A stretch of DNA of 64,000 nt from Ponticaulis profundi. Its GTDB lineage: Bacteria; Pseudomonadota; Alphaproteobacteria; Caulobacterales; Hyphomonadaceae. Position numbers and translations under genes: made by a program. The notes below the pieces were generated by a model. The model worked only from the letters and a program-made list of their open reading frames with translations. It was not told where the DNA came from and searched no databases. Where the stretch lies: contig NZ_JBHSSW010000017.1 of assembly GCF_042659465.1 (NCBI RefSeq), forward strand, positions 120,544 to 184,543. Direction: 5' to 3'. This document shows positions 24,150 to 33,286 of this stretch, piece after piece (positions within the stretch are counted from its first letter, which is position 1; each line of letters opens with the position of its first letter).

Positions 24150-24936
24150 AGCGTTCTCCCCAAGAACAGAACATCAATATACCCGGTGCGACCTTGTTTG
24201 TCTGCTACCGGACCATGGCGAGGTAAACTGACGAATGTGACGCCGGTGTCAACCGAAAATGCTGCGCCGCAAAAACAGCTTGGGGCAAATTATTCGAACA
24301 TTTTTGGGATTTGACGAGTAGAAAGTCCTGCGATCACGGCGGGTTTGGGGTGATCCTTCACGAGAAATTCGCGTAGAAAAAATTTTTGCGTGCGCGAATA
24401 GGGATGGACGCGCGCAAGCCATCGTTACGATGGAATCAGCGACGGTGTTCGCGAGAGGCGATAGACTGGTTTCTGTTCTTCCCAAGCAGGGACTATGTTC
24501 GGATTTCAGATCGCCGAGCATTTATTCCATTCGCCCCTTCACGAATGAAAGTCTTAAAACTCTATATAAAACAGTTGATAGTGCGACGTCTTCGAGTGGA
24601 CATCTCCTGCGGGCCTGCTCGCTCTCTTGCAGAAATTCATCTGAGAGCGCCAATCGTCAGGCGTGCTGATCAGGGTGTGAAACTTCATTTCGTCTGATGC
24701 GTTAAGTGAGGTTAAGCTGATCCCACACAGCAAAAGAATGCAGTTTGTGAAACTAAAATACCGCAGAATGAAACGCCAGCTTCCTGACTTCAGGATTGAC
24801 CGGCCTGTGTGTATTCTGGAGGAGGCTGTTTCCCAAGGGGAAGGGCAAAATCATCTAAACAATAATGCTATCTGGCTCACTTTATGTTGCATTGCACATT
24901 TTCGTCGGGTTATCTGATGGTCGGGAGAAAACAAAA
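24150..24936. other. Long divergent regulatory region between ccr and ecm
   Basis: This 787-base region holds the promoters of both pathway genes. Two open frames (24249-24521 minus and 24386-24697 plus) give no recognisable proteins and no good ribosome sites, so I do not call them. TTGACA occurs on the minus strand about 95 bases before the ccr start and may be a -35 element. A perfect palindrome is described separately. Repeated GTTAAG lies near 24699-24714. Confidence 0.5.
24742..24754. promoter_or_regulatory. Palindrome AGTTTGTGAAACT upstream of ecm
   Basis: Perfect 5-base arms with a 3-base centre lie 183 bases before the ecm start. The sequence is loosely like the AAACTTTGCAAA-type sites of the ScfR/RamB/PccR regulators of acyl-CoA metabolism. 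Binding is inference. Confidence 0.4.
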
Positions 24937-26925
24937 ATGACTGAGACGCCATATCAACACGCGCCGGATCGGCCGTGGATTTTCCGGACCTATGCTGGCC
25001 ACTCAACGGCTGCAGAATCCAACGCGCTTTATCGCCGGAACCTTGCCAAGGGACAGACTGGCCTTTCCATCGCTTTCGACCTGCCAACGCAAACGGCCTA
25101 TGACGCGGACCATGTCCTCTCACGCGGTGAAGTCGGCAAAGTTGGTGTGCCGATTGGCCATCTCGGCGACATGCGCACCCTGTTTGACGAAATTCCGGTC
25201 GCGGAGATGAACACCTCCATGACCATCAACGCGCCGGCCGCCTGGCTGTTGTCGCTTTACGTGGCGCTGGCTGAAGAGCAGGGCGCAGATCGCAAGGCGC
25301 TGCGTGGCACCACGCAGAATGACATCATCAAGGAATATCTGTCGCGCGGGACCTATGTGTTTCCGCCAAAGCCGAGCATGCGGCTGATCGCGGATATGGT
25401 GAGCTGGTGCTATGTCGAAACGCCGAAATGGAACCCGCTGAACGTCTGCTCCTACCACCTTCAGGAAGCTGGCGCGACACCAGAGCAGGAGCTTGCCTAT
25501 GCGCTGGCAACGGCCTGCGCCGTTCTGGATGCGACCAAGGAAAGCGGGCAGGTGCCGGATGAGGATTTCGCGACCGTTTTCGGTCGTATTTCCTTTTTCG
25601 TGAACGCAGGCGTGAAGTTTGTGACCGAGCTTTGCAAGATGCGCAGCTTTGTCGACCTGTGGGAAGAAATCGGTCGGGATCGTTATGGCGTGACCGATGA
25701 GAAAGCCCTGCGCTTCCGCTATGGCGTACAGGTGAATTCGCTTGGCCTGACCGAGCAGCAGCCTGAAAACAACGTCTATCGTATTCTCATCGAAGCGCTC
25801 GCTGTTACCTTGTCAAAACGTGCGCGCTGCCGGGCCCTGCAATTGCCTGCCTGGAACGAAGCCATGGGTCTGCCGCGTCCGTTCGACCAGCAATGGTCTC
25901 TGCGCATGCAGCAAATCCTCGCCTATGAGACAGACCTGCTCGAATATGAGGATCTCTTTGACGGCAGCCATGTCGTGGAAGCGAAAACGAATGAGCTGAG
26001 CCAGAAGGCGCTCGCAGAACTCGCTAAAATTGATGAAATGGGCGGCGCGGTCGAAGCCGTGCCATACATGAAGGAACAGCTGGTCGAAAGCCAGCGCCAG
26101 CGCGTGGCGGGCATTGAAAACGGCGACCATATGGTGGTCGGTGTGAACGCCTATAAAGAGACCGAAGACAGCCCGCTCTCTGCGGGTGAGAAATCCATTC
26201 AGAAAGTTGACCCGCTTCTGGAAGCGGACACCGTTGCCAAGCTGAAGCAGTGGCGTTCAGACCGCGATGCCAAGGCAGTCGACACAGCTCTGGAAAATCT
26301 GCGCTCTGCGGCTGTTGAAGGTCGCAACATGATGGAGCCCAGCATTGCAGCGGCCAAGGCCGGTGTCACGACGGGCGAATGGGGCGGTGTCCTGCGCGAA
26401 GTCTTTGACCAGTATCGCGGACCAACCGGCGTTTCGCTTGTTCTGTCTGCTGACCCGGAAACGAAAGAGGCTGAAATCAAGGCCGAAGTCGAGCGCGTAT
26501 CGGAAATGCTCGGACGGACGATCACATATGTGCTCGGTAAGCCGGGCCTCGATGGTCACTCCAACGGCGCCGAACAGATTGCCACCAAGGCGCGCAAGGT
26601 TGGCATGAATGTGCGCTATGACGGTATCCGTTTCACGCCGGAAGAAATCGTCAAACAGGCTGTTGAGGAAAAGGCGCATGTGGTCGGCCTTTCCATCCTG
26701 TCCGGCAGCCATGTGGACCTCGTTCGTGATGTTGCGGCCAAGATGCGGGATGCCGGTATCGGACATATTCCACTCGTTGTTGGCGGCATCATCCCGCCGG
26801 AAGATGAGCTGGTCCTGAAACAGGTGGGTGTCTCACGCGTCTACACGCCGAAAGACTACAAGCTGAACGAGATCATGAGCGATGTGGTCAGCCTGGTCGA
26901 AAAAAGCGCCAGCGAGCTGGTCTGA
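24937..26925 (+). CDS. ecm: Ethylmalonyl-CoA mutase (coenzyme B12-dependent)
   Basis: Ecm isomerises (2R)-ethylmalonyl-CoA to methylsuccinyl-CoA. The 662-residue single-chain protein has the mutase barrel (RTYAGHSTAAESNALYRRNLAKGQTGLSIAFDLPTQ) and a C-terminal B12-binding domain with GLDGHSNGAEQIATKARKVGM, the DxHxxG cobalt-ligand motif near residue 538. The form DGHSNGAEQ is that of ethylmalonyl-CoA mutases; methylmalonyl-CoA mutases have DGHDRG. GGGAG precedes ATG 24937; the frame upstream is open but has no such site. It is divergent from ccr, two steps of the same pathway. No epimerase or chaperone gene is adjacent. A terminator follows at 26952. Confidence 0.95.
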   Translation: MTETPYQHAPDRPWIFRTYAGHSTAAESNALYRRNLAKGQTGLSIAFDLPTQTAYDADHVLSRGEVGKVGVPIGHLGDMRTLFDEIPVAEMNTSMTINAPAAWLLSLYVALAEEQGADRKALRGTTQNDIIKEYLSRGTYVFPPKPSMRLIADMVSWCYVETPKWNPLNVCSYHLQEAGATPEQELAYALATACAVLDATKESGQVPDEDFATVFGRISFFVNAGVKFVTELCKMRSFVDLWEEIGRDRYGVTDEKALRFRYGVQVNSLGLTEQQPENNVYRILIEALAVTLSKRARCRALQLPAWNEAMGLPRPFDQQWSLRMQQILAYETDLLEYEDLFDGSHVVEAKTNELSQKALAELAKIDEMGGAVEAVPYMKEQLVESQRQRVAGIENGDHMVVGVNAYKETEDSPLSAGEKSIQKVDPLLEADTVAKLKQWRSDRDAKAVDTALENLRSAAVEGRNMMEPSIAAAKAGVTTGEWGGVLREVFDQYRGPTGVSLVLSADPETKEAEIKAEVERVSEMLGRTITYVLGKPGLDGHSNGAEQIATKARKVGMNVRYDGIRFTPEEIVKQAVEEKAHVVGLSILSGSHVDLVRDVAAKMRDAGIGHIPLVVGGIIPPEDELVLKQVGVSRVYTPKDYKLNEIMSDVVSLVEKSASELV

Positions 26926-26951
26926 TCGGATCAAAAGCAAGCATTTGAAAG

Positions 26952-26978
26952 AAGGCCCGCAAACGTGCGGGCCTTTTT
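26952..26978. terminator. Terminator after ecm
   Basis: AAGGCCCGCA-AACG-TGCGGGCCTT, a 10-base stem followed by TTT, lies between ecm and a convergent gene; the opposite A-run allows use in both directions. Confidence 0.92.
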
Positions 26979-26980
26979 CG

Positions 26981-27727
26981 TTAGCTGTTCACCGCATCAA
27001 AAGCTTGCTCATAGCGACCCTCAGCTTCCGCAAAACGTTGGAAGTGGACGCGTTGAACGAGAATTTCATCGGGCACTGTTTCGCCAGACATGATCTCGAC
27101 GACTTCTTCTGTGAAGGCCGCCAAGGGCATCGCCATTTCGCGCTCTGACTGGCCGGGTGTCAGTTCTGTTGCGACCATGGGAGGTGCCAGTTCGTGAACA
27201 CGAACATGGGTGTTTCGCAGCTGGTAACGCCAGGACTGACTCAGCGAATGAATGGCTGCCTTTGTTGCCGAATAGACCGGATGCGAGGCCTTGGGAACAA
27301 ACGCCAATCCTGAGGACACCGTCACAAGCGCGGCTTCGGGGCGCGATTGCAAGTGCGGAAGGAAAGCCGCAGCAAGGTCGATGACAGCGCTCAGGTTTGT
27401 GGTGATTGTGCGCCTGGCACTGTCGAGAGAGACTGGATCAGCGGTGTAATCTTCATCTTCCATAATGCCCGCATTCAGAATGACCGCATCAAGATCTGGA
27501 TGGTCGTTCAGAACGCTCTCAATGAGCGCATTCAGTGACTTTTGATCCGTCACATCGAGACTGTAGCCATGCATCTCCGGATTGCGGTCGAGTGTGCTTT
27601 TCAGCGACTCTGGCTTGCGTCCGGTAATCAGCAATTGATTGCCTTTGGCTTGAAGAGCTTCGGCAAGCGCCTCGCCAATACCCGAATTGCCGCCAGTCAT
27701 CAGAATTTTTTTGTTGGTGAAGATCAT
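26981..27727 (-). CDS. Short-chain dehydrogenase/reductase (DltE-like)
   Basis: This 248-residue cytoplasmic oxidoreductase has the cofactor motif MTGGNSGIGEALAE, the NAG motif LNAGIM, the catalytic Ser in VSSGLAFVPKASHPVYSATKAAIHS with YxxxK, and PPMVATELT. It resembles the DltE/YvaG-type dehydrogenases of unknown substrate. ATG 27727 is preceded by AAGGTG; an upstream start in the frame would run through the operator. The gene is divergent from an HxlR regulator, with direct repeats between them, a common arrangement where the regulator controls the reductase in response to reactive electrophiles. Substrate unknown. Confidence 0.88.
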   Translation of the reverse strand: MIFTNKKILMTGGNSGIGEALAEALQAKGNQLLITGRKPESLKSTLDRNPEMHGYSLDVTDQKSLNALIESVLNDHPDLDAVILNAGIMEDEDYTADPVSLDSARRTITTNLSAVIDLAAAFLPHLQSRPEAALVTVSSGLAFVPKASHPVYSATKAAIHSLSQSWRYQLRNTHVRVHELAPPMVATELTPGQSEREMAMPLAAFTEEVVEIMSGETVPDEILVQRVHFQRFAEAEGRYEQAFDAVNS

Positions 27728-27791
27728 GAGTGACACCTTTTCGATAGCTCTGGCGACACATGATATCCTTGGTATAATTTCGAAAGTAGGC

Positions 27792-27826
27792 ACCCAAAAG
27801 AATTATACTTACCCAAAAGAGAGTAT
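27792..27826. promoter_or_regulatory. Operator-like repeats between the SDR and hxlR-type genes
   Basis: ACCCAAAAGA occurs twice as a direct repeat (27792-27801 and 27811-27820), 19 bases apart, about two helical turns. The second copy lies inside an inverted repeat ATACT-N12-AGTAT (27805-27826). HxlR-type regulators bind inverted repeats of similar size. The site overlaps the region where both promoters must lie. Confidence 0.55.
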
Positions 27827-27832
27827 GCTGAA

Positions 27833-28231
27833 TTGTCTAAGGAAAAACTTCGCTCAGAATTGAGGGCAATTCCGGATCCGGACCCTGAGCTGGATCGGCT
27901 GGTCACGGAAATCATCGGCCGCGTCGCCGACAAATGGACGATGCTGCTGATCGAGATCCTGACGGAAAAAGGTGAATGCAGGTTCGGTGAACTCGGCCGT
28001 GCCTGTGAGGGGATCAGTCAGAAAATGCTGACACAGACGCTTCGGGCAATGGAGCGTGACGGCTTGGTGACGCGGACAGTCTTTCCCGTTGTTCCGCCCA
28101 AAGTGGTTTATGAACTCACCGAACTCGGACTTGGGCTCAGTAAAGCGTTTTGCAGTGTCTGGATCTGGGCAGAAGAGAACCGGGAGGCCATCACGCGCGC
28201 CCGTACAGCTTACGAGACGCGCGAGACCTGA
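27833..28231 (+). CDS. HxlR-family transcriptional regulator
   Basis: The 132-residue protein is a winged-helix regulator of the HxlR group: GRVADKWTMLLIEILTEKGECRFGELGRACEGISQKMLTQTLRAMERDGLVTRTVFPVVPPKVVYELTELG is the full domain. Members respond to electrophiles, thiol stress or aromatic compounds. It begins with TTG 27833, behind AAAGAGAG at a good spacing; the nearby ATG is out of frame. It is divergent from an SDR gene, which it probably controls together with itself through the repeats between them. The usual redox cysteine near the N-terminus is absent; Cys occurs later (GECRF, RACEG, FCSVW). Confidence 0.9.
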   Translation: MSKEKLRSELRAIPDPDPELDRLVTEIIGRVADKWTMLLIEILTEKGECRFGELGRACEGISQKMLTQTLRAMERDGLVTRTVFPVVPPKVVYELTELGLGLSKAFCSVWIWAEENREAITRARTAYETRET

Positions 28232-28235
28232 AACG

Positions 28236-29483
28236 CTACGCCTTGTCCGGCGCATCCTCGCCAGCAGAGAAGAGCTTCCCCTTCTCGGTGAACAAGACGA
28301 TGATCAGCGTCAGCAGTCCGAGCCCGACATAGCCGGTGACAACTGGCGTCAGCGTGCCGTTGAACTGATGCGCGATAAATCCGCCAATCGCCGCCGCCAT
28401 TGTGGTGGTCGCAAAGCCCAGAAGGCCGGATGCGACCCCCGCGATCCGTCCCAGTGGTTCCATGGCCATGGAATTGAAGTTCGGGCCGATAAAGCCGAAA
28501 TTCATGAAGATCAGGGCGAACAGCGCCATGAAGACAACGAGGTTCGGGCCAAAGAAGTGCACCACAGTCAGCAGCACCAGGCTGAAAAACGAAAAGCCGA
28601 TCACAGCGGCATGCGAAATCCGGCGCTGGCCCAGTTTTTCGACAATGCGGGAGTTGGTGAAGTTCGCAATGCTGAGCGCTGCTGCCGGAATGGCAAAGCA
28701 GTAAACGAAGATATCCGGACGCTTGAAGACGTCATTGAAGATCTGCTCTGAGGACGAAACAAAGGCAAAAAGCGCGCCGAAAATGATCCCGCTGCCGAGC
28801 ACATAGCCGAGGGCTTCGCGGGTTTCGAACACGGTCTTGTAGGCTTTCAGAACCGAGGCCGGGTCAATCGGTGTGCAGTCTTCCGGCGGGCGCGTTTCCG
28901 GCAGGCGGAAGAATGACCAGATCAGCATGGCGAAACCACCGGCTGCGAGCAGACCGAATGTGCTCTGCCAGACATGGAAGACATACAGAATCTGCTGGCC
29001 GAGCATGGGCGCGAGGATCGGTACCACCATGAAGACGGTCATGACCAACGACATGATCCGGGCCATGCCGCGTCCGACATACAGGTCGCGCACGACACTG
29101 GTCGCGATCACACGTGTCCCGCCAGACGCAATGCCGAGGCAGAAGCGCCAGATCAGCAGGGATGTGAAGTCCTGCGCCAGCGTGCAGCCCAGGCTGAACA
29201 GCACATAAGCGATCAGCACGCCCGTCAGGACGCGCTTGCGGCCAAACCGGTCGGTGACCGGTCCCCAGACAAGCTGAGAGAAGCCGAAACCGAACATGTA
29301 GACGACGACGATGAACTGAGCATCATTCGGATTGGAAACGTTCAGCGCACGTCCGATCTCGGACATTGCGGGCAGCATGACGTCGATTGCCAGCGCATTC
29401 AGCGCCATCAGGCAGGCCGTCATGGCGACGAATTCAGGGGTGGAAATGTTCGGGGAAGCCGACGATTGAGGAGTGGCAGACAT
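28236..29483 (-). CDS. Bcr/CflA-type multidrug efflux MFS transporter
   Basis: This 415-residue protein has twelve predicted hydrophobic helices and the Bcr/CflA motifs: LNALAIDVMLPAMSEIG in helix 1, YMFGFGFSQLVWGPVTDRFGRKRVL (motif A) between helices 2 and 3, and ASGGTRVIATSVVRDLYVGRGMARIMS. The family exports bicyclomycin, chloramphenicol or other compounds by proton antiport. ATG 29483 is the first reasonable start. It is convergent with the HxlR gene, four bases apart, and divergent from trhO. No regulator for it is evident. Confidence 0.92.
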   Translation of the reverse strand: MSATPQSSASPNISTPEFVAMTACLMALNALAIDVMLPAMSEIGRALNVSNPNDAQFIVVVYMFGFGFSQLVWGPVTDRFGRKRVLTGVLIAYVLFSLGCTLAQDFTSLLIWRFCLGIASGGTRVIATSVVRDLYVGRGMARIMSLVMTVFMVVPILAPMLGQQILYVFHVWQSTFGLLAAGGFAMLIWSFFRLPETRPPEDCTPIDPASVLKAYKTVFETREALGYVLGSGIIFGALFAFVSSSEQIFNDVFKRPDIFVYCFAIPAAALSIANFTNSRIVEKLGQRRISHAAVIGFSFFSLVLLTVVHFFGPNLVVFMALFALIFMNFGFIGPNFNSMAMEPLGRIAGVASGLLGFATTTMAAAIGGFIAHQFNGTLTPVVTGYVGLGLLTLIIVLFTEKGKLFSAGEDAPDKA

Positions 29484-29679
29484 GCGTGGTCGGATACTCC
29501 CTTTTTATGTTATTGCAAGACAAGAATGAGACGATAGGCAAGATTTCCGGTTTGCAGGTTTTCAATCCTTGAGAGTTCGTCAGGCGATATTTCAAATCGC
29601 ACTGTATCAATTTGTAATCGCCCGCCATTCGCTTATCTGTCGTCTTGAAGTTTCCCCTCAACCTGCTGTATGTCGCGCT

Positions 29680-30648
29680 ATGACCCAATACACTGTTGCC
29701 GCTCTTTATAAGTTCACGCCTTTTGCTGATTTCGAATCCTGGCAGGAACCGATCCGCGAAAAAGCGCATGCGCTGGATGTCTGCGGCAGTCTCCTGATCG
29801 CCAGTGAAGGCATTAACGGCACCATCGCTTGTCCGAGCGATGCCGGTATGGGCGAGATGATCGCCTATCTGCAGGCCATTCCGGCCATTGGTGAGCTGGA
29901 AGTGAAATACTCTCACGCCGAAACGCAGCCTTTCAAACGGATGAAAGTTCGTCTGAAGGAAGAGATTGTTCGCATGGGCGTGCCCGGTATTGATCCGAAC
30001 AGGACGGTCGGCACCTATGTCGAGCCTGAAGACTGGAATGCGCTGATTTCAGATCCGGAAGCGCTGATCATCGACACGCGCAATGATTTCGAGTTCGCCA
30101 TGGGCACGTTCCAGGGCGCTGTTGATCCGGAAACGCGGACCTTCCGTGAGTTTCCGAAATGGGCAGACGAGCACATTGGCCCGCCCGGTACGCGCAATGC
30201 CAAGAAGATTGCCATGTTCTGCACGGGCGGCATTCGCTGCGAGAAGGCGACCGCCTATCTGAAAGAGCAGGGCCATGACGACATTTACCACCTCAAGGGC
30301 GGCATTCTGAAATATCTGGAAACCGTGCCGAAAGAGCAGAGCCTCTGGCAGGGTGAATGCTTCGTCTTCGATGAGCGTGTGGGCATCAAGCACGGTCTGG
30401 AGCTCGGTGAGTATATCAGCTGCCATGCCTGCGGGCGGGGTGTCAGCCCGGAAGGCCAGAAATCGGCCAACTATGTGCCCGGTGTGTCGTGTGACTATTG
30501 CATTGATGAATACACCGAGAATGACCGCGAACGTTTCCGTCAACGCCAGCTTCAGCTGAAGCTCGCAAAGGAGCGCGGTGAAGTTGGCATGGGCCCCGAT
30601 GCCCGCCCGGAGACACGACGCAAGACACGCGACGCCGAAGAGGCCTGA
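29680..30648 (+). CDS. trhO: tRNA uridine(34) hydroxylase, rhodanese-type
   Basis: TrhO (YceA) hydroxylates uridine 34 of tRNAs in an oxygen-dependent route to 5-hydroxyuridine derivatives. The 322-residue protein has the N-terminal domain (MTQYTVAALYKFTPFADFESW, SEGINGTIA), the rhodanese domain with catalytic Cys in MFCTGGIRCEKATAYLKEQG, and a C-terminal zinc-like cysteine region ISCHACGRGVSPEG ... GVSCDYC. ATG 29680 fits the family start; the frame is open 37 codons further upstream but that part shows no conservation pattern I know. It overlaps the GST gene by one base (TGATG). Confidence 0.95.
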   Translation: MTQYTVAALYKFTPFADFESWQEPIREKAHALDVCGSLLIASEGINGTIACPSDAGMGEMIAYLQAIPAIGELEVKYSHAETQPFKRMKVRLKEEIVRMGVPGIDPNRTVGTYVEPEDWNALISDPEALIIDTRNDFEFAMGTFQGAVDPETRTFREFPKWADEHIGPPGTRNAKKIAMFCTGGIRCEKATAYLKEQGHDDIYHLKGGILKYLETVPKEQSLWQGECFVFDERVGIKHGLELGEYISCHACGRGVSPEGQKSANYVPGVSCDYCIDEYTENDRERFRQRQLQLKLAKERGEVGMGPDARPETRRKTRDAEEA

Positions 30649-31304
30649 TGACCCGCCCCATTCTCTACAGTTTCCGCCGCTGCCCTTATGCCATGCGGGC
30701 GCGGTTGGCCATCTTGTCGAGTGGGATCGTCTGCACGCATCGTGAAATCCTGCTGCGCGACAAACCACAGGCCATGCTGGAGGCATCGCCCAAGGGGACG
30801 GTGCCTGTGCTGGTGCTGCCAGACGGCACGGTTCTGGAAGAAAGTCTGGATGTTGCATTCTGGGCGCTCAACGCCTCAGACCCGCAGGACTGGCTGGCGC
30901 CCTGGCGTGCAGACAAATCGGCTGCTGATGCGCTGATCACGCGCAATGACGGCCCATTCAAGCATCATCTCGACCGGTATAAATACGCCACGCGCTATGA
31001 TGATGTGGATGAGCTGGAGCATCGCAGCGCAGGTCTGGACATTCTCAGCGATCTCAATGCGCGCCTGTCAGGCACAGGCTATCTGTTCGAAGACCGGTTC
31101 ACCTTTCTGGATGCCGGCATCGCGCCGTTCGTGCGCCAGTTCCGCATTCCGGACAAGGAATGGTTCGACGGGCTGGATCTGCCGCATCTTCATGCGTGGC
31201 TTCAGAATTTTCTGAAATCTGATCGCCTCTCGGTTGTCATGCACAAATATAACCTTTGGAATGGAGTCGAGGATAACGACACTTTTCCAAAGGGGAGCGC
31301 ATGA
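30648..31304 (+). CDS. Glutathione S-transferase-like protein with CPYA motif
   Basis: The 218-residue protein has a thioredoxin-fold N-terminus, ILYSFRRCPYAMRARLAI, with CPYA as in glutaredoxin 2, and TVPVLVLPDGTVLEESLDV, the cis-Pro region and GSH-binding ES. An all-helical C-terminal domain follows. Likely roles are glutathione-dependent disulfide or peroxide chemistry. It is coupled to trhO (start overlaps its stop) and overlaps the next methyltransferase gene by four bases, so the three form an operon. The catalytic Cys12 points to a reductase rather than a conjugating enzyme; the substrate is unknown. Confidence 0.88.
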   Translation: MTRPILYSFRRCPYAMRARLAILSSGIVCTHREILLRDKPQAMLEASPKGTVPVLVLPDGTVLEESLDVAFWALNASDPQDWLAPWRADKSAADALITRNDGPFKHHLDRYKYATRYDDVDELEHRSAGLDILSDLNARLSGTGYLFEDRFTFLDAGIAPFVRQFRIPDKEWFDGLDLPHLHAWLQNFLKSDRLSVVMHKYNLWNGVEDNDTFPKGSA

Positions 31305-32260
31305 CCTCAGACAGTGCGGACGGCACAGAGTGGCAGACATATTGGCTGGGCAGGCGCGAAGCAGGTGACGAGCAGGTCTATGAACTGCCCGGCGTGGAAT
31401 CCGATCTTGAATTAGGGACCTTCTGGGAAGACCGGATTTCGGGCGTTTCAGCAGATGCGCGTGTCCTGGAACTCGCATGTGGGGCAGGGGGCGTGATCCA
31501 GCATGCCTACCGCATGGGGTATCGAAATCTGACGGGTCTCGATATTTCAGATGCCGCAATCGACATACTGAAAGGCCGGTTTCCGGAAGTTCGGGGCGTT
31601 GTCAGCTCTGTCGAAGCCGCGCCGCTGGAACCGGAAAGCTTTGATCTGATTGTCAGTCAGTTCGGCTTTGAATACGCAGGCCCGCACGAATCCGCGCCAA
31701 AAGTTGCCAGCCTGCTCGCCCCCGGTGGTCGATTTACCGCCATTGTTCATATGAGCGAGGGCGTAATTGCCGAAGAGTGTCGCACCGCCCTTCAGGCCTG
31801 TGAGGCGTTTTCGGCGACCGGTTTCATCCCTGCATCCATGCGGGTCTTTCGCGCCCAGCATGCCGCAGAACGCTCCTCTCTCCCTGATGTTCAGGAAGAA
31901 CTGAAAGCCGCACTAGCGGGCTTGAATGCGCCGCGCGCAGCGATTGATGAACTCTCCAAAACCGGGCATGCGCTGGCGACCCACACGCTCACCGGCACCA
32001 TGCTGATGTTTCAGCGCCGTCAGTATTATACGCTGGAGGATATGCTCGACTGGCTGCAGAAAGTGCATGATGAAAACCTTGCCCATGCCGACCGGATGCA
32101 GGGCATGCTGGCCTGTGCACTCACGGCGCAGGATGTTCGCGCCGCATTGACGCGCCTTGCCGATGAAGGCCTGAAAACCTTTCCGATCCAGGCGATGATG
32201 CAGGGCGACCCGGTCAAATCCGTTGCCTGGATATTCGACGCGATTAAGCCTGAAAGTTGA
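31301..32260 (+). CDS. Class I SAM-dependent methyltransferase
   Basis: The 319-residue protein has the SAM motif VLELACGAGGVIQHAYRMGY, acidic loop GLDISDAAID, and post-motif FDLIVSQFGFEYAG, typical of class I methyltransferases of the small-molecule type. The C-terminal half (about residues 150-319) is helical and has no motif I recognise. The start ATG 31301 overlaps the stop of the GST gene. Substrate unknown. It closes the trhO-GST-methyltransferase set; the DECR-like gene lies 79 bases further and has its own ribosome site. Confidence 0.85.
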   Translation: MTSDSADGTEWQTYWLGRREAGDEQVYELPGVESDLELGTFWEDRISGVSADARVLELACGAGGVIQHAYRMGYRNLTGLDISDAAIDILKGRFPEVRGVVSSVEAAPLEPESFDLIVSQFGFEYAGPHESAPKVASLLAPGGRFTAIVHMSEGVIAEECRTALQACEAFSATGFIPASMRVFRAQHAAERSSLPDVQEELKAALAGLNAPRAAIDELSKTGHALATHTLTGTMLMFQRRQYYTLEDMLDWLQKVHDENLAHADRMQGMLACALTAQDVRAALTRLADEGLKTFPIQAMMQGDPVKSVAWIFDAIKPES

Positions 32261-32339
32261 AACCCATCCACACGCAAAAGGTAGTGGACTACCCCTGCGG
32301 TATGCGTGTTCAATCCCTGAAAGAATAAGGGAGGAACAT

Positions 32340-33239
32340 ATGGACGTTTCACAACTCATGTATCGCGACGGCCTGATGTCGGATGAGCGCATTCTGATCA
32401 CAGGTGGTGGCACCGGGCTTGGCAAGGAGATGGCCGAAGGCTTTCTCAAGCTTGGCGCTGAAGTGCATATCTGCGGTCGTCGCGGCTCAGTATGTGAGGA
32501 AACCGCGAAAGAGCTGATGGACAAGCATGGTGGCAAGGTCGTTCCGCACGCCTGTGACATCCGCGTCGCTGAAGCCATTCATGACATGAACAACCGCATC
32601 TGGTCCGAACATGGCCCGCTGACTGGCCTCGTGAACAATGCGGCGGGTAATTTCATCTCGCGCACGGAAGACCTTTCCACGCGCGGCTTTGATGCGATTT
32701 CCAACATTGTGTTCCGTGGCTCATTCTACATGACACACGATATCGGCAAGCGCTGGATCGAGGAAAAGCGCCGCGGCAATGTGATCTCCATCCTGACGAC
32801 CTGGGTCTGGAATGGTGGTCCGTTTGTGGTTCCGTCCGCCATGTCCAAGGCCGCCGTCAACACCATGACGCAATCGCTCGCTGTGGAGTGGGGCCGTCAC
32901 AATATCCGCTTCAATGCCATTGCGCCGGGCCCATTCCCAACCGAGGGCATGTCCAATCGCCTGTCGCCGGATACAGGCGGTGAGCGTCGCGATTCGTCAT
33001 TTGCCAATCCGATGGGCCGTGTGGGTGAAATGCACGAACTGGTCAATCTGGCGGTCCTGCTCATGGGGCCGGGCGCCGAATACATCAACGGTCAGACAAT
33101 CGCGATTGACGGTGCCATGTACAATGCGAGCGGCGGCAACTTCTCCGGCCTTGCCGCCTGGGGTGATGAACAATGGCAGGCTGCGCGCGATGCCATCGAA
33201 AAGCAGAACGCCAAGGACAAGGCCAAGCGCACGGTCTGA
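32340..33239 (+). CDS. 2,4-dienoyl-CoA reductase-type SDR
   Basis: The 299-residue protein belongs to the SDR group of peroxisomal and mitochondrial 2,4-dienoyl-CoA reductases, which reduce double bonds of unsaturated acyl-CoA in beta-oxidation. It has ILITGGGTGLGKEMAEGFLKLGAEV, GLVNNAAGNFI, and the group-specific GPFVVPSAMSKAAVNTMTQSLAVEWGRHNIRFNAIAPGPFPTEGMSNRL. The catalytic segment lacks the common YxxxK tyrosine, as in that group (VPSAMSK). AGGGAGG precedes ATG 32340. It is followed by a strong hairpin and a convergent gene. Enoyl-CoA reductases of the same fold are an alternative. Confidence 0.88.
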   Translation: MDVSQLMYRDGLMSDERILITGGGTGLGKEMAEGFLKLGAEVHICGRRGSVCEETAKELMDKHGGKVVPHACDIRVAEAIHDMNNRIWSEHGPLTGLVNNAAGNFISRTEDLSTRGFDAISNIVFRGSFYMTHDIGKRWIEEKRRGNVISILTTWVWNGGPFVVPSAMSKAAVNTMTQSLAVEWGRHNIRFNAIAPGPFPTEGMSNRLSPDTGGERRDSSFANPMGRVGEMHELVNLAVLLMGPGAEYINGQTIAIDGAMYNASGGNFSGLAAWGDEQWQAARDAIEKQNAKDKAKRTV

Positions 33240-33252
33240 TGCTCATAACGAA

Positions 33253-33278
33253 ACAGCGAAGCCTTCTGGCTTCGCTGT
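33253..33278. terminator. Strong hairpin between convergent genes
   Basis: ACAGCGAAGCC-TTCT-GGCTTCGCTGT is a perfect 11-base stem without a clear T-run. It lies 14 bases after the SDR stop and 9 bases before the stop of the convergent gene, so it probably ends both transcripts. Confidence 0.65.
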
Positions 33279-33286
33279 AACGGTTC

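Noticed and set aside
24386..24697. A 103-codon frame in the ccr-ecm gap
   Set aside because: No ribosome site, no recognisable sequence, and atypical composition for a gene here.
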